Shown piece by piece: positions 35,733-43,518 of a stretch of 64,000 nt of DNA (position 1 is its first letter; every line of letters starts with the position of its first letter). Source of the stretch: Lactonifactor sp. BIOML-A5 (GTDB lineage Bacteria; Bacillota; Clostridia; Lachnospirales; Lachnospiraceae); the NCBI RefSeq assembly GCF_009677585.1, contig NZ_WKYV01000012.1, positions 44,718 through 108,717 on the forward strand, in the 5' to 3' direction. The notes beneath the pieces are model-generated. The model was not told the origin of the DNA and ran no database searches. It was given only the letters and a program-made list of their open reading frames with translations. The position numbers and the translations under genes are program-made.

Positions 35733-37068
35733 AAAATTATCCTTTTACCGGGAACCAGAAGATATCTTCCGCAGATTCAGGAAAGAGCCCATGGCCGTTT
35801 TTTTGGATTCATCCCTTGAGAACAGTCTGGGGAGATATTCCATTATAGGGTTATACCCTTATTTATGTTTCAGAGACGAAGACAGCATCTGTTACTGCAA
35901 TAACAGGCGGACGGAGGAAAAACTGGAATGGCTTCTGCACAAATATCTGAAAGAAAATAAGGAGGCCAACCCCACCAGCCTGCCTATGGTATCCGGGGCA
36001 GTGGGGTATCTCAGCTATGATTATGGAAGGAAGTTTGAAGGGATACCTACCCGGCATGAGAAGAAAATTCATATGCCGGAGGCAATGTTCTGCTTTTACG
36101 ATGTATATATTATAGGGGATCTGGAGGAGAAGACTCTCTTTGTGACAGCAAGAGGGGAGACCGGAAGCCCTGAGGAAGTTCTGGACAGAGTGGAAAAAGA
36201 GATAGAGAAGGCTTCTCACAGGAGGGGCTGTCAAAGGCAGACAAAGCTGGCGGAATTTCAGCCAAATTTTACAAAAGACGGGTATAAACAAGCAATAGAA
36301 GAGATGATGGAATATATGGAGGAAGGACACATCTATGTGGCCAATATGACACAGCAGCTGACGGTTGAAAGCAAAAAGAATCCTTATGAAGTCTTTTCCT
36401 ATCTTCGGCGGCATAATCCGTCCCCGTTTGGAAGCTATATGAATTATGGAGACTTCCAAATCGTAAGTGCATCCGTGGAACGCTTCTTTAAAATAAGAGA
36501 CGGTATTATAGAGACACGTCCCATCAAGGGAACCAGAAAAAGGGGAGAGACTCCCAGAGAGGATGAAGCGCTGCGTCTGGAACTGGAGAACTCTGAAAAG
36601 GACAAAAGCGAACTGCTGATGATTGTGGATTTGGAACGGAATGATCTGAACCGGATCTGCGAACCCGGGAGTGTGGAAGTGACGGAACTATTTAAGGTGG
36701 AGGAATACGCTACGGTATTTCAGCTGGTTTCTGCCGTACAGGGAAGACTGAAAGAGGGGCTGGACGGAATGGATGTGATACCGGCAGTATTCCCCGGAGG
36801 CTCTATTACAGGCGCGCCCAAGATAAGGGCGATGGAGATTATTGATGAACTGGAACATGACCGCAGGGGACTCTACACGGGAAGCATCGGATACCTGTCT
36901 TTTTCCGGCGACTGTGATTTGAATATTGTCATCCGTACAGCTGTCTATAAGGATGGGAGATATCATCTGGGAGTGGGGGGCGGAATCACTTACGAATCTG
37001 ATGTGGAATTTGAATACGAGGAAACCTTACAAAAAGCAAAAGCAATCTTGGAGGCAGTATATGAATAA
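35716..37068 (+). CDS. pabB: Aminodeoxychorismate synthase component I
   Basis: ATG 35716 follows GGAGGGC. The 450-residue protein has an N-terminal anthranilate-synthase-I-like half and a chorismate-binding half with the active site PIKGTRKRGETPREDE, IVDLERNDLNRIC and FPGGSITGAPK. It makes 4-amino-4-deoxychorismate from chorismate and PabA-derived ammonia for folate synthesis. PIKGT with its catalytic Lys separates PabB from TrpE. It overlaps pabC by 8 bp. Confidence 0.93.
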   Translation: MSTAIRKLSFYREPEDIFRRFRKEPMAVFLDSSLENSLGRYSIIGLYPYLCFRDEDSICYCNNRRTEEKLEWLLHKYLKENKEANPTSLPMVSGAVGYLSYDYGRKFEGIPTRHEKKIHMPEAMFCFYDVYIIGDLEEKTLFVTARGETGSPEEVLDRVEKEIEKASHRRGCQRQTKLAEFQPNFTKDGYKQAIEEMMEYMEEGHIYVANMTQQLTVESKKNPYEVFSYLRRHNPSPFGSYMNYGDFQIVSASVERFFKIRDGIIETRPIKGTRKRGETPREDEALRLELENSEKDKSELLMIVDLERNDLNRICEPGSVEVTELFKVEEYATVFQLVSAVQGRLKEGLDGMDVIPAVFPGGSITGAPKIRAMEIIDELEHDRRGLYTGSIGYLSFSGDCDLNIVIRTAVYKDGRYHLGVGGGITYESDVEFEYEETLQKAKAILEAVYE

Positions 37069-37816
37069 GATAAAAGCGGACGACGGGTACTTTTTTGGAA
37101 TCGGGGTCTTTGAGACGATAGCCATTGAGCAGGGCAGGCTGATTTTTTTAGAGGAGCATATGAAACGGCTGAGAAAGGGGATGGAAGCCCTGCACATTCC
37201 CCATCCCCGGGGCAGGGAGAAGCTTTCAACAGAGCATCTTCTGGAAACTGTCCGGAGAGGAGGCATGGAGAAAGGCGCCTTAAAGATAGCCGTTTCCCAG
37301 GAAAATGTTACGCTGAGCTTCCGGGAGAACCCCTATACCAAAGAACAGTATGAAAAGGGGTTTTTGCTGGATCTGGCATCCACTGTGAGGAATGAGACTT
37401 CCCCCTTTACATATTTGAAATCACTGAACTGTGGGGAGAATATTCTGGAAAAAAGAGCAGCCCGCCGCAGGGGAATGGACGAACCAGTCTTTATAAATAC
37501 GAAAGGACAGCTTGCAGAGGGGGCAACAACCAATTTGTTTTTTGGTAAAAATGGTAGACTGTATACACCGCCCCTGTCCTGCGGCCTGCTGGACGGTATT
37601 GTCAGAAAGTTCGTGATGCAAAAGTTTCCGGTGGAGGAAAAAGTCGTTTATCCCTGTGAGGCAGGGGAGTACGATGAAATGATGGTTACAAATTCCCTCC
37701 TGGGAATCATGCCGGTGAACAGATTTGAAGACATTGCCTTCTCCTCCCGGACCTTGTGCAGTATGCTGACGGAGGAATATGAAAAGTGTTCTCAAAACAG
37801 TCGTTTTCTGCTATAA
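37061..37816 (+). CDS. pabC: 4-amino-4-deoxychorismate lyase
   Basis: ATG 37061 follows GGAGG at 37050-37054; the in-frame upstream extension to 36926 lies inside pabB and is not used. The 251-residue fold type IV PLP enzyme has a catalytic Lys in YLKSLNCGENIL and the cofactor-binding EGATTNLFF. It releases pyruvate and gives 4-aminobenzoate. It completes a pabABC operon. Confidence 0.9.
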   Translation: MNKIKADDGYFFGIGVFETIAIEQGRLIFLEEHMKRLRKGMEALHIPHPRGREKLSTEHLLETVRRGGMEKGALKIAVSQENVTLSFRENPYTKEQYEKGFLLDLASTVRNETSPFTYLKSLNCGENILEKRAARRRGMDEPVFINTKGQLAEGATTNLFFGKNGRLYTPPLSCGLLDGIVRKFVMQKFPVEEKVVYPCEAGEYDEMMVTNSLLGIMPVNRFEDIAFSSRTLCSMLTEEYEKCSQNSRFLL

Positions 37817-37828
37817 TAAAGTTCATAT

Positions 37829-37884
37829 ACAGCATTTTTGTCAATAATAACGGACGTCAGGATACCCATAAAATGCTGTTTTTA
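37829..37884 (+). terminator. Terminator-like hairpin after pabC
   Basis: ACAGCATTTT (37829-37838) pairs with AAAATGCTGT (37870-37879) over a 31-base loop, followed by TTTT. The long loop leaves its strength uncertain. Confidence 0.5.
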
Positions 37885-37920
37885 GTATCAGACGTTACTA
37901 CTATGAAAGAAGGTGTTAGC

Positions 37921-39009
37921 ATGAACTGGGCAGAAAATTTACAAAACAATCTTACTACAGCAGAGCAACTCAAAGGCGTATTGCAACTTAACGATAAGGA
38001 GACGGAAAAGCTAAAGCAGATACTGGAACAATTCCCCATGTCCATTACCCAGTACTATCTATCACTGATTCATTGGGAAGACGAAAATGATCCGATTAAA
38101 AAAATGTGCATTCCCTCTATCAGGGAGACAGATTTGGACGGAAGCTTTGATACCAGCGGAGAGGCAGACAATACCGTTGTGGAAGGAATGCAGCACAAAT
38201 ACAAACAGAGTGCCATGATTTTATCCACAAACAGGTGTGCCATGTACTGCCGTCATTGTTTTAGAAAGAGGCTGGTTGGATTGTCAGACAAAGAGATAGC
38301 AAAGTATTTCGATAAGATTATGGAATACATAGAAGGGCACACAGAAATCAGCAATGTTCTTATATCCGGTGGGGATGCCTTTCTCAACAGCAATGAGGTA
38401 ATTGAAAAGTATCTGGAGCGCTTATGCAGAATGGAGCATATTGATTTTATCCGGTTTGGGACAAGAACCCCTGTGGTGCTGCCCATGCGAATAACGGAAG
38501 ACAAAGAGTTATTGGATATTTTGCAGAGATACAGCAGCAAAAAGCAAATCTATGTGATCACGCATTTCAATCATCCCAATGAAATTACCAGAGAATCCAA
38601 GGCAGCCGTTCAGGCTTTGCTGCATGTGGGAATTCCCGTTCGAAATCAGGCGGTACTCTTAAAAGGAATCAACGACTCTCCTCAGGTGCTGGGTACGCTG
38701 CTGAAAAGGCTTACAGCAGCGGGAGTGCTCCCGTACTATGTATTTCAGTGCCGTCCGGTCAGCGGAGTAAAGAACCAGTTCCAGGTTCCTTTAAAGCAGG
38801 GCTTTAAGATCGTTGAGGAGGCTAAGAATATGCAGAATGGAATGGGGAAAAACTTTCGTTATGTCCTCTCCCATGAAGCAGGCAAAATAGAGATTCTTGG
38901 TATGACCGCAGAGGATGAAATGCTGTTTAAATACCATCAGGCCAAGAAGCCGGAGGACGCAGGCAGATTGTTTATCAGGCACCTGGAGGATACTCAGTGC
39001 TGGCTGTAA
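37921..39009 (+). CDS. KamA-family radical SAM aminomutase-like protein
   Basis: ATG 37921 follows AAAGAAGG; the upstream extension from 37786 crosses the pabC terminator. The 362-residue protein has the radical SAM cluster motif CAMYCRHC, then LISGGDAFL, RFGTRTPVVLP and a C-terminal PYYVFQCRPVSGV. The N-terminal GEADNTVVEGMQHKY matches the KamA/EpmB group. It is shorter than classical lysine 2,3-aminomutase (~416 residues). Possible substrates are lysine, glutamate or a protein lysine. No lysine-fermentation genes adjoin it. Confidence 0.85.
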   Translation: MNWAENLQNNLTTAEQLKGVLQLNDKETEKLKQILEQFPMSITQYYLSLIHWEDENDPIKKMCIPSIRETDLDGSFDTSGEADNTVVEGMQHKYKQSAMILSTNRCAMYCRHCFRKRLVGLSDKEIAKYFDKIMEYIEGHTEISNVLISGGDAFLNSNEVIEKYLERLCRMEHIDFIRFGTRTPVVLPMRITEDKELLDILQRYSSKKQIYVITHFNHPNEITRESKAAVQALLHVGIPVRNQAVLLKGINDSPQVLGTLLKRLTAAGVLPYYVFQCRPVSGVKNQFQVPLKQGFKIVEEAKNMQNGMGKNFRYVLSHEAGKIEILGMTAEDEMLFKYHQAKKPEDAGRLFIRHLEDTQCWL

Positions 39010-39054
39010 AGAGACCAATTACCGAAGTATTATAGGTATCTGTTTACGGAGGGA

Positions 39055-39083
39055 TAAAGGCTGGGAATTACTCCCAGCCTTTA
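39055..39083. terminator. Hairpin between convergent genes
   Basis: TAAAGGCTGGGA (39055-39066) pairs with TCCCAGCCTTTA (39072-39083). It overlaps the stop codon of the YbaK gene and can serve both directions, but T-runs are short. Confidence 0.6.
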
Positions 39084-39538
39084 CATACGTCTATCCAGCC
39101 TTTGCTTCCGGCGCACCGCTCCAGATCCTCCATGGTCAGTTCAACCGCACTGCTGTCATTGCCGGCACCGGGAAATACTGAGGGAAATCTCTTCAGGGAG
39201 ACATCCAGATAGACATCCACCCCCTCATTAATTCCAAAGGGACAGACGCCGCCGATCCCGTGACCGATAAGGGGTTCTACCTCCTGCGCCGCCAGCATCT
39301 TTGCTTTTACGTGAAACTGATTCTTATATTTGACATTGTCAATCTTGGCATCTCCGGCGGTGAGAATTAAGATGGGCTTGTCCTCTGCTTTAAAAGACAT
39401 AGTTTTTCCGATCCGCGCGGGTTCACATCCCACGGCCTGTGCTGCAAGCTCTACGGTTGCAGATGAGGTATCAAACTCCATAATTCTAGAATCTAAACCG
39501 TATTGTTTCAGATGATTCCGTACCTTTTCTATAGACAT
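39068..39538 (-). CDS. YbaK/EbsC-family aminoacyl-tRNA deacylase-like protein
   Basis: A 156-residue single-domain protein. It has the YbaK fold motifs GCEPARIGKTMSFKA (with the catalytic Lys), LTAGDAKID and GGVCPFGI. It belongs to the INS-related editing superfamily that hydrolyses misacylated tRNAs such as Cys-tRNA(Pro). It is followed 14 bases upstream by the DUF2148 gene and probably shares its transcript. Confidence 0.88.
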   Translation of the reverse strand: MSIEKVRNHLKQYGLDSRIMEFDTSSATVELAAQAVGCEPARIGKTMSFKAEDKPILILTAGDAKIDNVKYKNQFHVKAKMLAAQEVEPLIGHGIGGVCPFGINEGVDVYLDVSLKRFPSVFPGAGNDSSAVELTMEDLERCAGSKGWIDVCKGWE

Positions 39539-39552
39539 TGCTGATCCTCCTT

Positions 39553-40089
39553 TTATCTCTTTCTGTCATAATATGGTGACTTTCCTCTGGCTGAAAGGGG
39601 GATGCCGATAACGTCTGTTACATCCTCTCCGAGAATTCCAAGCTCCATAGCCGCTCTCCCGGCTGAAAACATTACCCGGTTGTCAATTCTGGCATCAGCA
39701 GCCACACTGACTGCGGAGCCTATGGCAATGCCCAGATCCATAGGGCCGAACGCACACATTCCTCCGGCCTCCATACAGGCACTGCAGTTTTCAAACCCGC
39801 AGTAGCGGCATCCGTCGTTCATTTTACGGGCCTGGTTTTTAATGCCAAACAATACAACAGCAAAGCTGTCACGTACATTAGCCGCATCTCTCATGAAAAA
39901 GCCATAGGACAGTTTCGGGGATAGCGCCTCCATCTGGTTTGCCAACTCCTCTTTTTCTTTTCCTGTCAGAATGCAGGCAGCCAGATAGTCCTCTCCCTTT
40001 GTCTTGGGGGCGGTTCTGGCAGCAGCACACATCTTACGGGCAACATGTATTACGGCGGCTTCTTCTGCCTCTCTGGAATGCTGTATCAT
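39553..40089 (-). CDS. DUF2148 ferredoxin-domain protein
   Basis: A 178-residue protein. A cysteine-rich segment, CRYCGFENCSACMEAGGMC, probably binds an iron-sulfur cluster. The rest (SREAEEAAVIHVARKMCAAARTAPKT, VGPMDLGIAIGSAVSVAAD-like) matches DUF2148, common in anaerobes and of unknown function. It is expressed from a clear minus-strand promoter at 40161-40189 together with the YbaK gene. Confidence 0.85.
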   Translation of the reverse strand: MIQHSREAEEAAVIHVARKMCAAARTAPKTKGEDYLAACILTGKEKEELANQMEALSPKLSYGFFMRDAANVRDSFAVVLFGIKNQARKMNDGCRYCGFENCSACMEAGGMCAFGPMDLGIAIGSAVSVAADARIDNRVMFSAGRAAMELGILGEDVTDVIGIPLSARGKSPYYDRKR

Positions 40090-40160
40090 ATTAAACTCCT
40101 CCTTTCCGTGTTACAGGTGAATCATGCAGCCGGTAAGCAGCATGACGGTAAACTAAGTTA

Positions 40161-40189
40161 ATGGTAACGAAAGCGGGAATAGTTGTCAA
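40161..40189 (-). promoter_or_regulatory. Promoter of the DUF2148-ybaK genes
   Basis: Minus-strand TTGACA (40189-40184) and TACCAT (40166-40161), 17-bp spacing. Confidence 0.65.
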
Positions 40190-40500
40190 GCAGTAAGAGA
40201 AAAGTAATCATATATGCGAGAGTGGAAATTATAGCGTATAAAATAGGAGGGCCGGTACGAATGAGGTACCGGCGTATATGAAAAGAAATCTATATGAAAA
40301 AGGCAGCTGGCCTTTATTTGATTATCACTATAAAAGAAAAATGTGTTGATTCTGTGATAGAAGGTTTAAGAAAGTGTAAAGACTATATAAAAAATGCATA
40401 CATATGATTTTAGCATTCCTGACGCAGCAGCTGATACGGCAACAAGAGTGGAACCAATGATAGGTTAAGGGTAACATACTGAACAGGTATGGATAATTAA
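40190..40500. other. Non-coding stretch with one hairpin
   Basis: The 452-base gap between the DUF2148 gene and gntR holds the promoter above, a perfect 8-bp hairpin GCCGGTAC (40251-40258) with GTACCGGC (40266-40273) lacking a T-run, and the gntR terminator. AGGAGG touches the hairpin and leads only to a six-codon frame (ATG 40261). No supportable gene is seen. Confidence 0.5.
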
Positions 40501-40541
40501 GCATAAAGAACCACCGGTTTTAAACCGATGGTTCTTTATGC
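40501..40541 (-). terminator. Terminator of gntR
   Basis: Near-perfect 20-bp arms (40501-40520 and 40522-40541). The single mismatch on the plus strand becomes a G-U pair in the minus-strand RNA, which shows it works for gntR, whose stop codon directly abuts it. Confidence 0.75.
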
Positions 40542-41312
40542 TTAATTGTCGATTTCAAACCCGTTTTCCGTTGCATGAAGCTGGAATTTGAATCGCATCA
40601 CATCGCCCAGCCAATAAGTATTTGAATATTCCAGCGGTGTGCCATCCTTCATATAGGAGATACCTTTCAGAAGGATTAATAGAGATTCGGATGTTGTATT
40701 TAACAGCAGAGCTTGCTTGCTGGTAGGCCGGAGAACTTCCAGATAGTCTGTTATTCTTTCAGGCACAAGCTGATAATAAGCATTTAATGTTTTGGATAGT
40801 TTTCCATCTATAAGTCCCCGCTCCTGAAGCTTTGGTGTCAGACAGGCAGGAAGCCATGAGTCACAGATTGCTATAGGCCGTTCGTCCAGCTGAAAAAGCC
40901 TTTTAATATAAACCACCGGGGAGTCCTGGGAAATCTCCAGATTTTCGTATACTTCACTTCGGGGAGCTGTGAACAGCTGCAGCTCCAAAACTTTAGCGTG
41001 CATCTCAAACCCTTGGTGATTCAGTTTTTCCCCTGAAATAATACTATAGTCTAAATCGTGTATAAATGCCTGGGGATTGGCGCTGACAAAAGCTCCTTTT
41101 CCCCTCTGTTTCTTAATAATTCCATCCTTCTCCAGTTCTGCCAGAGCCTGCCGTATAGTAACCCTGCTTACATCGTACTGGGCCGACAACTCTGCTTCAC
41201 TGGGCAGCCGGTCATTAATATCCCATTCCTTTTTCGTAATTCGTTCCTTTAAGTCAAGCTCTATCTGATAATATGCGGGAATAGGGGAATTGCGATCTAA
41301 TGTCTGTCCCAT
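40542..41312 (-). CDS. GntR/HutC-family regulator of operon B
   Basis: A 256-residue protein with an N-terminal GntR winged helix (LPSEAELSAQYDVSRVTIRQALAELEKDGIIKKQRGKGAFV) and a C-terminal UTRA effector domain (LELQLFTAPRSEVYENLEISQDSPVVYIKRLF to the end). It is divergent from the operon B kinase gene. The two share a 203-bp control region with duplicated candidate operators. Its position mirrors E. coli yegW beside yegVU. The effector is probably a phosphorylated sugar or nucleoside product. Confidence 0.93.
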   Translation of the reverse strand: MGQTLDRNSPIPAYYQIELDLKERITKKEWDINDRLPSEAELSAQYDVSRVTIRQALAELEKDGIIKKQRGKGAFVSANPQAFIHDLDYSIISGEKLNHQGFEMHAKVLELQLFTAPRSEVYENLEISQDSPVVYIKRLFQLDERPIAICDSWLPACLTPKLQERGLIDGKLSKTLNAYYQLVPERITDYLEVLRPTSKQALLLNTTSESLLILLKGISYMKDGTPLEYSNTYWLGDVMRFKFQLHATENGFEIDN

Positions 41313-41344
41313 ATTGCTCCCTCCTTTATTGTTATGTAGTTATT

Positions 41345-41359
41345 ACAAGCAGACAAGAT
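41345..41359. promoter_or_regulatory. Candidate GntR operator 1
   Basis: ACAAGCAGACAAGAT, itself a direct repeat ACAAG-CAG-ACAAG, placed about 10 bases downstream of the gntR -10 element. The identical 15-mer recurs at 41493. Confidence 0.6.
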
Positions 41360-41368
41360 TATATATTG

Positions 41369-41397
41369 ATTCTACATACTTTCTTCCTAAATGTCAA
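41369..41397 (-). promoter_or_regulatory. Promoter of gntR
   Basis: Minus-strand TTGACA (41397-41392) and TAGAAT (41374-41369), 17-bp spacing. Confidence 0.75.
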
Positions 41398-41451
41398 ACT
41401 TATTTATAAAAAGTAAAATTGCACAAGAAAAAATAATTTTATAGTTGATAG

Positions 41452-41480
41452 TTGACACACTTTACAACTTGTGTTAAAGT
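41452..41480 (+). promoter_or_regulatory. Promoter of operon B
   Basis: Consensus TTGACA (41452-41457), 17-bp spacer, TAAAGT (41475-41480). The repeat at 41493 lies just past the expected start point. Confidence 0.7.
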
Positions 41481-41492
41481 TAATACAACATA

Positions 41493-41507
41493 ACAAGCAG
41501 ACAAGAT
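41493..41507. promoter_or_regulatory. Candidate GntR operator 2
   Basis: Exact second copy of ACAAGCAGACAAGAT, about 13 bases downstream of the operon B -10. Both divergent promoters thus have one copy at nearly the same distance, consistent with a repressor roadblock. Confidence 0.6.
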
Positions 41508-41515
41508 GTAAATAA

Positions 41516-42475
41516 ATGGAAGGAGGAGATATTCTGGAAAAGGAAAGGATTTCAGTAATAGGAGCAGCAGCTGTATGTGATTACATATATGAAGTAAGTA
41601 AACTGCCTGGACCAGGAGATATTGTGGAGATTACAAAAGAATATCCAGATCCGGTATGGGGGGGATGTGCCCCGAATATTGCTGTTGGTATTAAAAGTAT
41701 CACAGGGATTATCCCCGACCTTTTCTATCCGGTGGGCTATGACTATAAAGACAGCGGCTTAGAGGATTATTGGAAAGAAAAAGGACTGAATTGTGAAAAC
41801 ATTACAAAAGTAGAAAACTGCCGGTCGGGATATGCTCACATGTACATGCAGCAAGATGGAAAAACTATCTGTCTTGGTTATGCAGGGGCGGCCCAATATG
41901 GGAGGGCAGATGCAAAAGCAAAATTAGGAGATTGGGTGGTGATAGCCCCCATGTTGAATGGATATACGGAAGAATATCTGAAACGTGGGATCGAAGAGAA
42001 CAAATCCTGTATCGTAACCGGTATATGCTCCCGGGAACTGATTCCCTATCTGCCCGGTGTTAAGGCGGTAATTATTAATCAGCATGAGGCTGAATACCTG
42101 ATGAAACATCTGGAGTTTCACAGGGAGGAAGAACTGGCAGCTTATTTAAACGGGGGTCTGCTGTTTATTACAAACGGTGAGAAGGGAAGCAGAGTCTATG
42201 AGCAGAGTCAGATGACCCGGGTGCCTGTGGTAACGGGGACGCAGATTGTAGATTTCACCGGCGCGGGGGATGCCTACACCAGCGGGGTTGTGTCAGCTTT
42301 AGCAGTGTGGGGACTGGAACCGGTGCTGGCAGGCTATGTGGGGGCGGCCAATGCAAGTTTTGTATTGGAGATGACAGGTGGGCAGACGAATCTGCCGGAC
42401 TTTGAGCAGTTAATTGAAAGACTGGAGCAGACATATCCTGTGACAGCACAAAAAATAAAATGTAAGAGAGGATAA
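41516..42475 (+). CDS. PfkB-family sugar kinase with intact active site (operon B, YegV-like)
   Basis: A 319-residue ribokinase-fold protein. The N-terminal motif WGGCAPNIAVGI and the C-terminal signature DFTGAGDAYTSG with catalytic Asp252 are canonical. The annotated ATG 41516 has no good ribosome binding site; AAGGAGGAG (41520-41528) lies inside the frame, five bases before an in-frame CTG at 41534, so the true start may be that codon. Together with the gntR gene and the short ADP-ribosylglycohydrolase gene it forms a trio like E. coli yegW-yegV-yegU. It probably phosphorylates a pentose or nucleoside released by the neighbouring hydrolases. Confidence 0.85.
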   Translation: MEGGDILEKERISVIGAAAVCDYIYEVSKLPGPGDIVEITKEYPDPVWGGCAPNIAVGIKSITGIIPDLFYPVGYDYKDSGLEDYWKEKGLNCENITKVENCRSGYAHMYMQQDGKTICLGYAGAAQYGRADAKAKLGDWVVIAPMLNGYTEEYLKRGIEENKSCIVTGICSRELIPYLPGVKAVIINQHEAEYLMKHLEFHREEELAAYLNGGLLFITNGEKGSRVYEQSQMTRVPVVTGTQIVDFTGAGDAYTSGVVSALAVWGLEPVLAGYVGAANASFVLEMTGGQTNLPDFEQLIERLEQTYPVTAQKIKCKRG

Positions 42476-42478
42476 AAA

Positions 42479-43501
42479 ATGAAAATCAGTAAAATGGACA
42501 GAACTTTGGGATGCCTTTACGGGACAGCAACCGGAGATGCCCTGGGTGTACCTTCATCTTTTTTGACACCTAACCGCATCAGGGAATTATATGGATGGAT
42601 TGATACCTTTTATCCGCCGGAGAAAGGACATATCTACCATGACGGACTCCTGGCAGGGGAATATACAGATGATACGGAGCAGGCTCTGGCACTGACCCAT
42701 TCCTTTCTGCGGTATCATAAAGTGGTTCCAGAGGACATTGCAAAGGAATTGGAAAAATGGGCGGATCGGGTGAAAGATAAATACGCCAGTCCTTTTGGAC
42801 CCAGCACAGAGCGGGCACTGAAAGCGATACGGGAAGGCTGCCCCATCGGAGAATCCGGAAAATATGGCAATACCAATGGCTCTGCCATGCGGATCAGCCC
42901 TCTGGGAATCATCCACGGGCTGCGGGACAGCTCTATTGAGGAGATTGTCAGGGACGTATATCAGACATGTCTTGTGACACATAACACGAAAGTAGCAGTA
43001 TCCTCGGGAGCTGCAATCGCATGGGGAATCGCAGTCTGCATGAAAGGGGAGACCGATATCGGTAAAGTGGTGGAAGAAACTATAAAAGCGGCAGCAGCAG
43101 GAGAAGCCTACGGAAATGATATTCCGGCTCCGTCCATTGGCAAGCGGATTGATTATGCTGCAGATCTGGCATTTAAGGCAAAATCCCCGCAAGAGGGAAT
43201 GGACGCCATTTACAGCTACTTTGGCGGAGGAGATCTCTGTGCAGATTCCATTCCACAGACCATCGGACTTTTTGTCCTGGGAAAAGGAGATCCTAAGAAT
43301 ACCATTGAGTATGCGGTTAATATCGGGGGTGACTGTGATACGAATGCGGCAATGGCAGGGGCAATGGCTGGAGCAATGAATGGTGTGGATGCCGTACCGC
43401 TGGTATGGAGAGAGACGGTTAACAAGGTAAATCATATAGACATGACGCCAGTGGCAGAAGATTTGATCAACTTAGCACCTAAATGGCAGGTGGCTGAATA
43501 A
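42479..43501 (+). CDS. Short ADP-ribosylglycohydrolase-family protein (operon B, YegU-like)
   Basis: A 340-residue single-domain DraG/ARH-fold protein. The metal motifs are canonical: ATGDALGVPSSF, GEYTDDTEQALAL, TNGSAMRISPLGI and NIGGDCDTNAAMAGAM. The fold binds two Mg ions and hydrolyses ADP-ribosyl or similar glycosidic bonds. It starts three bases after the kinase gene. Compared with the long copies at 21295 and 46643 it lacks the beta-rich C-terminal half and keeps the classical TDDT. Confidence 0.9.
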   Translation: MKISKMDRTLGCLYGTATGDALGVPSSFLTPNRIRELYGWIDTFYPPEKGHIYHDGLLAGEYTDDTEQALALTHSFLRYHKVVPEDIAKELEKWADRVKDKYASPFGPSTERALKAIREGCPIGESGKYGNTNGSAMRISPLGIIHGLRDSSIEEIVRDVYQTCLVTHNTKVAVSSGAAIAWGIAVCMKGETDIGKVVEETIKAAAAGEAYGNDIPAPSIGKRIDYAADLAFKAKSPQEGMDAIYSYFGGGDLCADSIPQTIGLFVLGKGDPKNTIEYAVNIGGDCDTNAAMAGAMAGAMNGVDAVPLVWRETVNKVNHIDMTPVAEDLINLAPKWQVAE

Positions 43502-43518
43502 GAAGTGGAGGATCGGAT

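Noticed and set aside
36926..37060. N-terminal extension of pabC
   Set aside because: It lies fully within pabB and lacks a ribosome binding site; the family begins at ATG 37061.
35121..37816. Anthranilate synthase (trp) assignment for the amidotransferase pair
   Set aside because: PIKGT in component I and the adjacent class IV lyase identify the p-aminobenzoate route.
40261..40281. Six-codon frame after AGGAGG next to a hairpin
   Set aside because: Too short and without a linked downstream gene on this strand to act as a leader peptide.
40294..40407. 37-codon frame MKKAAGLYLIITI... in the 40.1-40.5 kb gap
   Set aside because: It has a hydrophobic start but no convincing ribosome binding site or promoter, so chance cannot be excluded.
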